DNA from: Gammaproteobacteria bacterium
GTDB taxonomy: Bacteria; Pseudomonadota; Gammaproteobacteria; S012-40
Length of the DNA: 6,036 nt
Assembly (NCBI GenBank): GCA_026982215.1
Contig: JALSHN010000034.1
Coordinates: 1-6,036 of the forward strand
Direction of reading: 5' to 3'
Made by a program: the position numbers and the translations under genes. The notes beneath the pieces are model-generated. The model was not told the DNA's origin and made no database searches. It saw nothing but the letters and a program-made list of their open reading frames with translations. Positions 4,915-6,036 of the stretch are shown one piece after another (positions within the stretch are counted from its first letter, which is position 1; each line of letters begins with the position of its first letter).

Positions 4915-6036
4915 TCGAACGCATCATCGAGGCCTCCCTCAAGGACAAGTTCCAGATCCTGCTGTTCACCGTGCTCATCACCGCGGTGGGTATCTGGGCG
5001 GTGAAGAACACCCCCCTGGACGCCATCCCCGACCTCTCCGACGTCCAGGTGATCGTGTTCACCGAATATCCCGGCCAGGCCCCCCAGGTGGTGGAGGACC
5101 AGGTGACCTATCCCCTCACCACCGCCATGCTGGCGGTACCGGGGTCGAAAGTGGTCCGGGGGTATTCCTTCTTCGGTTATTCATTCGTCTACATCCTCTT
5201 CGAGGATGGCACCGATCTCTACTGGGCCCGCTCGCGGGTGCTGGAATACCTCAACTACGCCGCCAAGCGTCTGCCGCCGGGGGTGACACCCACCCTGGGG
5301 CCCGACGCCACCGGGGTGGGGTGGATCTACGAGTACGCCCTGGTGGACCGCAGCGGCCGCCACGACCTGGCCCAATTGCGCTCCATCCAGGACTGGTATC
5401 TGCGTTATCCGTTACAGACCGTGCCCGGGGTGTCCGAGGTGGCCTCGGTGGGGGGGTACGTCAAGCAATACCAAGTGGAAGTGGATCCCAACGCCCTGGC
5501 GGCTTACGGCATCAGCCTCGCCCAGGTGCGTCGCGCCATCCAACGCTCCAACCAGGACGTGGGTGGACGGCTGATCGAGATGGCCGAGACCGAATACATG
5601 GTGCGTGGCCTCGGTTATATCCGCTCGGTAGCCGACCTGGAATCCATTCCGGTGGGGGTGGATCCCGATGACGGCACTCCCATCCGCTTGAAGGACGTGG
5701 CCCACGTCCACCTCGGTCCGGAGCTGCGCCGTGGTCTGGCCGAGCTCAACGGCGAGGGCGAGGTGGTCGGTGGGGTGGTCATCATGCGCTGGGGGGAGAA
5801 TGCCCTGGCCACCATCGAGCGGGTGCGCGAGAAGCTCGAGGAACTCAAGGCCGGTCTCCCCGAAGGGGTGGAGATCGTCACCGTCTATGACCGCGGCGGG
5901 CTCATCGAGCGGGCGGTGGACAACTTGGTGGAGAAGCTCATCGAGGAGTCCATCGTCGTCTCCATCATCTGCATCCTCTTCCTACTCCATGCCCGCTCGG
6001 CGCTGGTGGCCATCATCACCCTGCCCATCGGCATCC
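4911..6036 (+). CDS. cusA: CusA-type HME-RND cation efflux pump, N-terminal part
   Basis: The ATG overlaps the cusB stop (ATGA), with AAGGTGAGG just upstream. Then 375 codons stay open to the window edge, about a third of the usual length of roughly 1040. Residues 14-31 are TM1. The HME-RND signature follows: DAIPDLSDVQVIVFTEYPGQAPQ split at 37-59, QVTYPLTTAML at 64-74, R83 with GYSFFGYSFVY, and EDGTDLYWARSRVLEYL at 98-114. The porter subdomains PN1 and PN2 include GPDATGVGWIYEYALVDRSG and the AELNGEGEVVGGVV strand, and TM2 is near 347-359. The line-by-line likeness to E. coli CusA is strong. The proton-driven pump forms a trimer and exports monovalent Cu/Ag. The Met residues that define the metal path and the transmembrane acidic residues lie beyond the window, so Cu/Ag specificity rests on the N-terminal likeness and on the Met-rich adaptor. 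Confidence 0.95.
   Translation, partial: MIERIIEASLKDKFQILLFTVLITAVGIWAVKNTPLDAIPDLSDVQVIVFTEYPGQAPQVVEDQVTYPLTTAMLAVPGSKVVRGYSFFGYSFVYILFEDGTDLYWARSRVLEYLNYAAKRLPPGVTPTLGPDATGVGWIYEYALVDRSGRHDLAQLRSIQDWYLRYPLQTVPGVSEVASVGGYVKQYQVEVDPNALAAYGISLAQVRRAIQRSNQDVGGRLIEMAETEYMVRGLGYIRSVADLESIPVGVDPDDGTPIRLKDVAHVHLGPELRRGLAELNGEGEVVGGVVIMRWGENALATIERVREKLEELKAGLPEGVEIVTVYDRGGLIERAVDNLVEKLIEESIVVSIICILFLLHARSALVAIITLPIGI

Overview
The window is GC-rich and densely coded. It looks like the chromosome (or an accessory heavy-metal island) of a proteobacterium, probably a gammaproteobacterium. That guess rests on the HME-RND (heavy-metal efflux) proteins, the strong Shine-Dalgarno sites and the GC-rich third codon positions. 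No rRNA, tRNA, mobile element or CRISPR array is visible, so the taxon cannot be fixed more closely.

Layout. Positions 1-834 hold, on the minus strand, the first 278 codons of an envelope lipoprotein with DUF4382-like and DUF5666-like parts; its 3' end lies outside the window. Positions 835-1061 are a divergent intergenic region. It contains a perfect AT-rich inverted repeat (907-926) and a good sigma70-type promoter (TTGACC-17 bp-TATAAG, 1027-1055) facing right. To the right everything reads on the plus strand: a small secreted Cys/His-rich protein (1062-1376), a 189-nt gap with GC-rich hairpins, a 44-residue Met-rich single-span membrane protein (1566-1700), a MerR-family regulator (1711-2133), a TolC-like outer-membrane factor (2127-3398), a periplasmic adaptor (3385-4914), and the first 375 codons of a CusA-type RND pump (4911 to the window edge).

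How it works together. The last three genes encode a tripartite CusCBA-type exporter that takes Cu(I)/Ag(I) from the periplasm or inner membrane through the outer membrane. From the Met-rich gene onward the genes are nearly fused: one Shine-Dalgarno overlaps a stop codon, and there are overlaps of 7, 14 and 4 nt. This implies one translationally coupled operon that includes its own metal sensor. Metal-ligand-rich accessory parts recur: a CxxxCxxCxxC secreted peptide, an MxxM ladder on a microprotein, a duplicated three-Met domain at the adaptor N-terminus, and a Met/Asp-rich adaptor tail. No CusF chaperone gene is seen in the window, and these parts could share its job (inference).

Most worth a second look: the 44-residue Met-rich membrane protein, the duplicated metal-binding domain whose copies differ only by seven synonymous changes, and the MerR sensor whose cysteine set fits neither the copper nor the classic mercury/zinc pattern.
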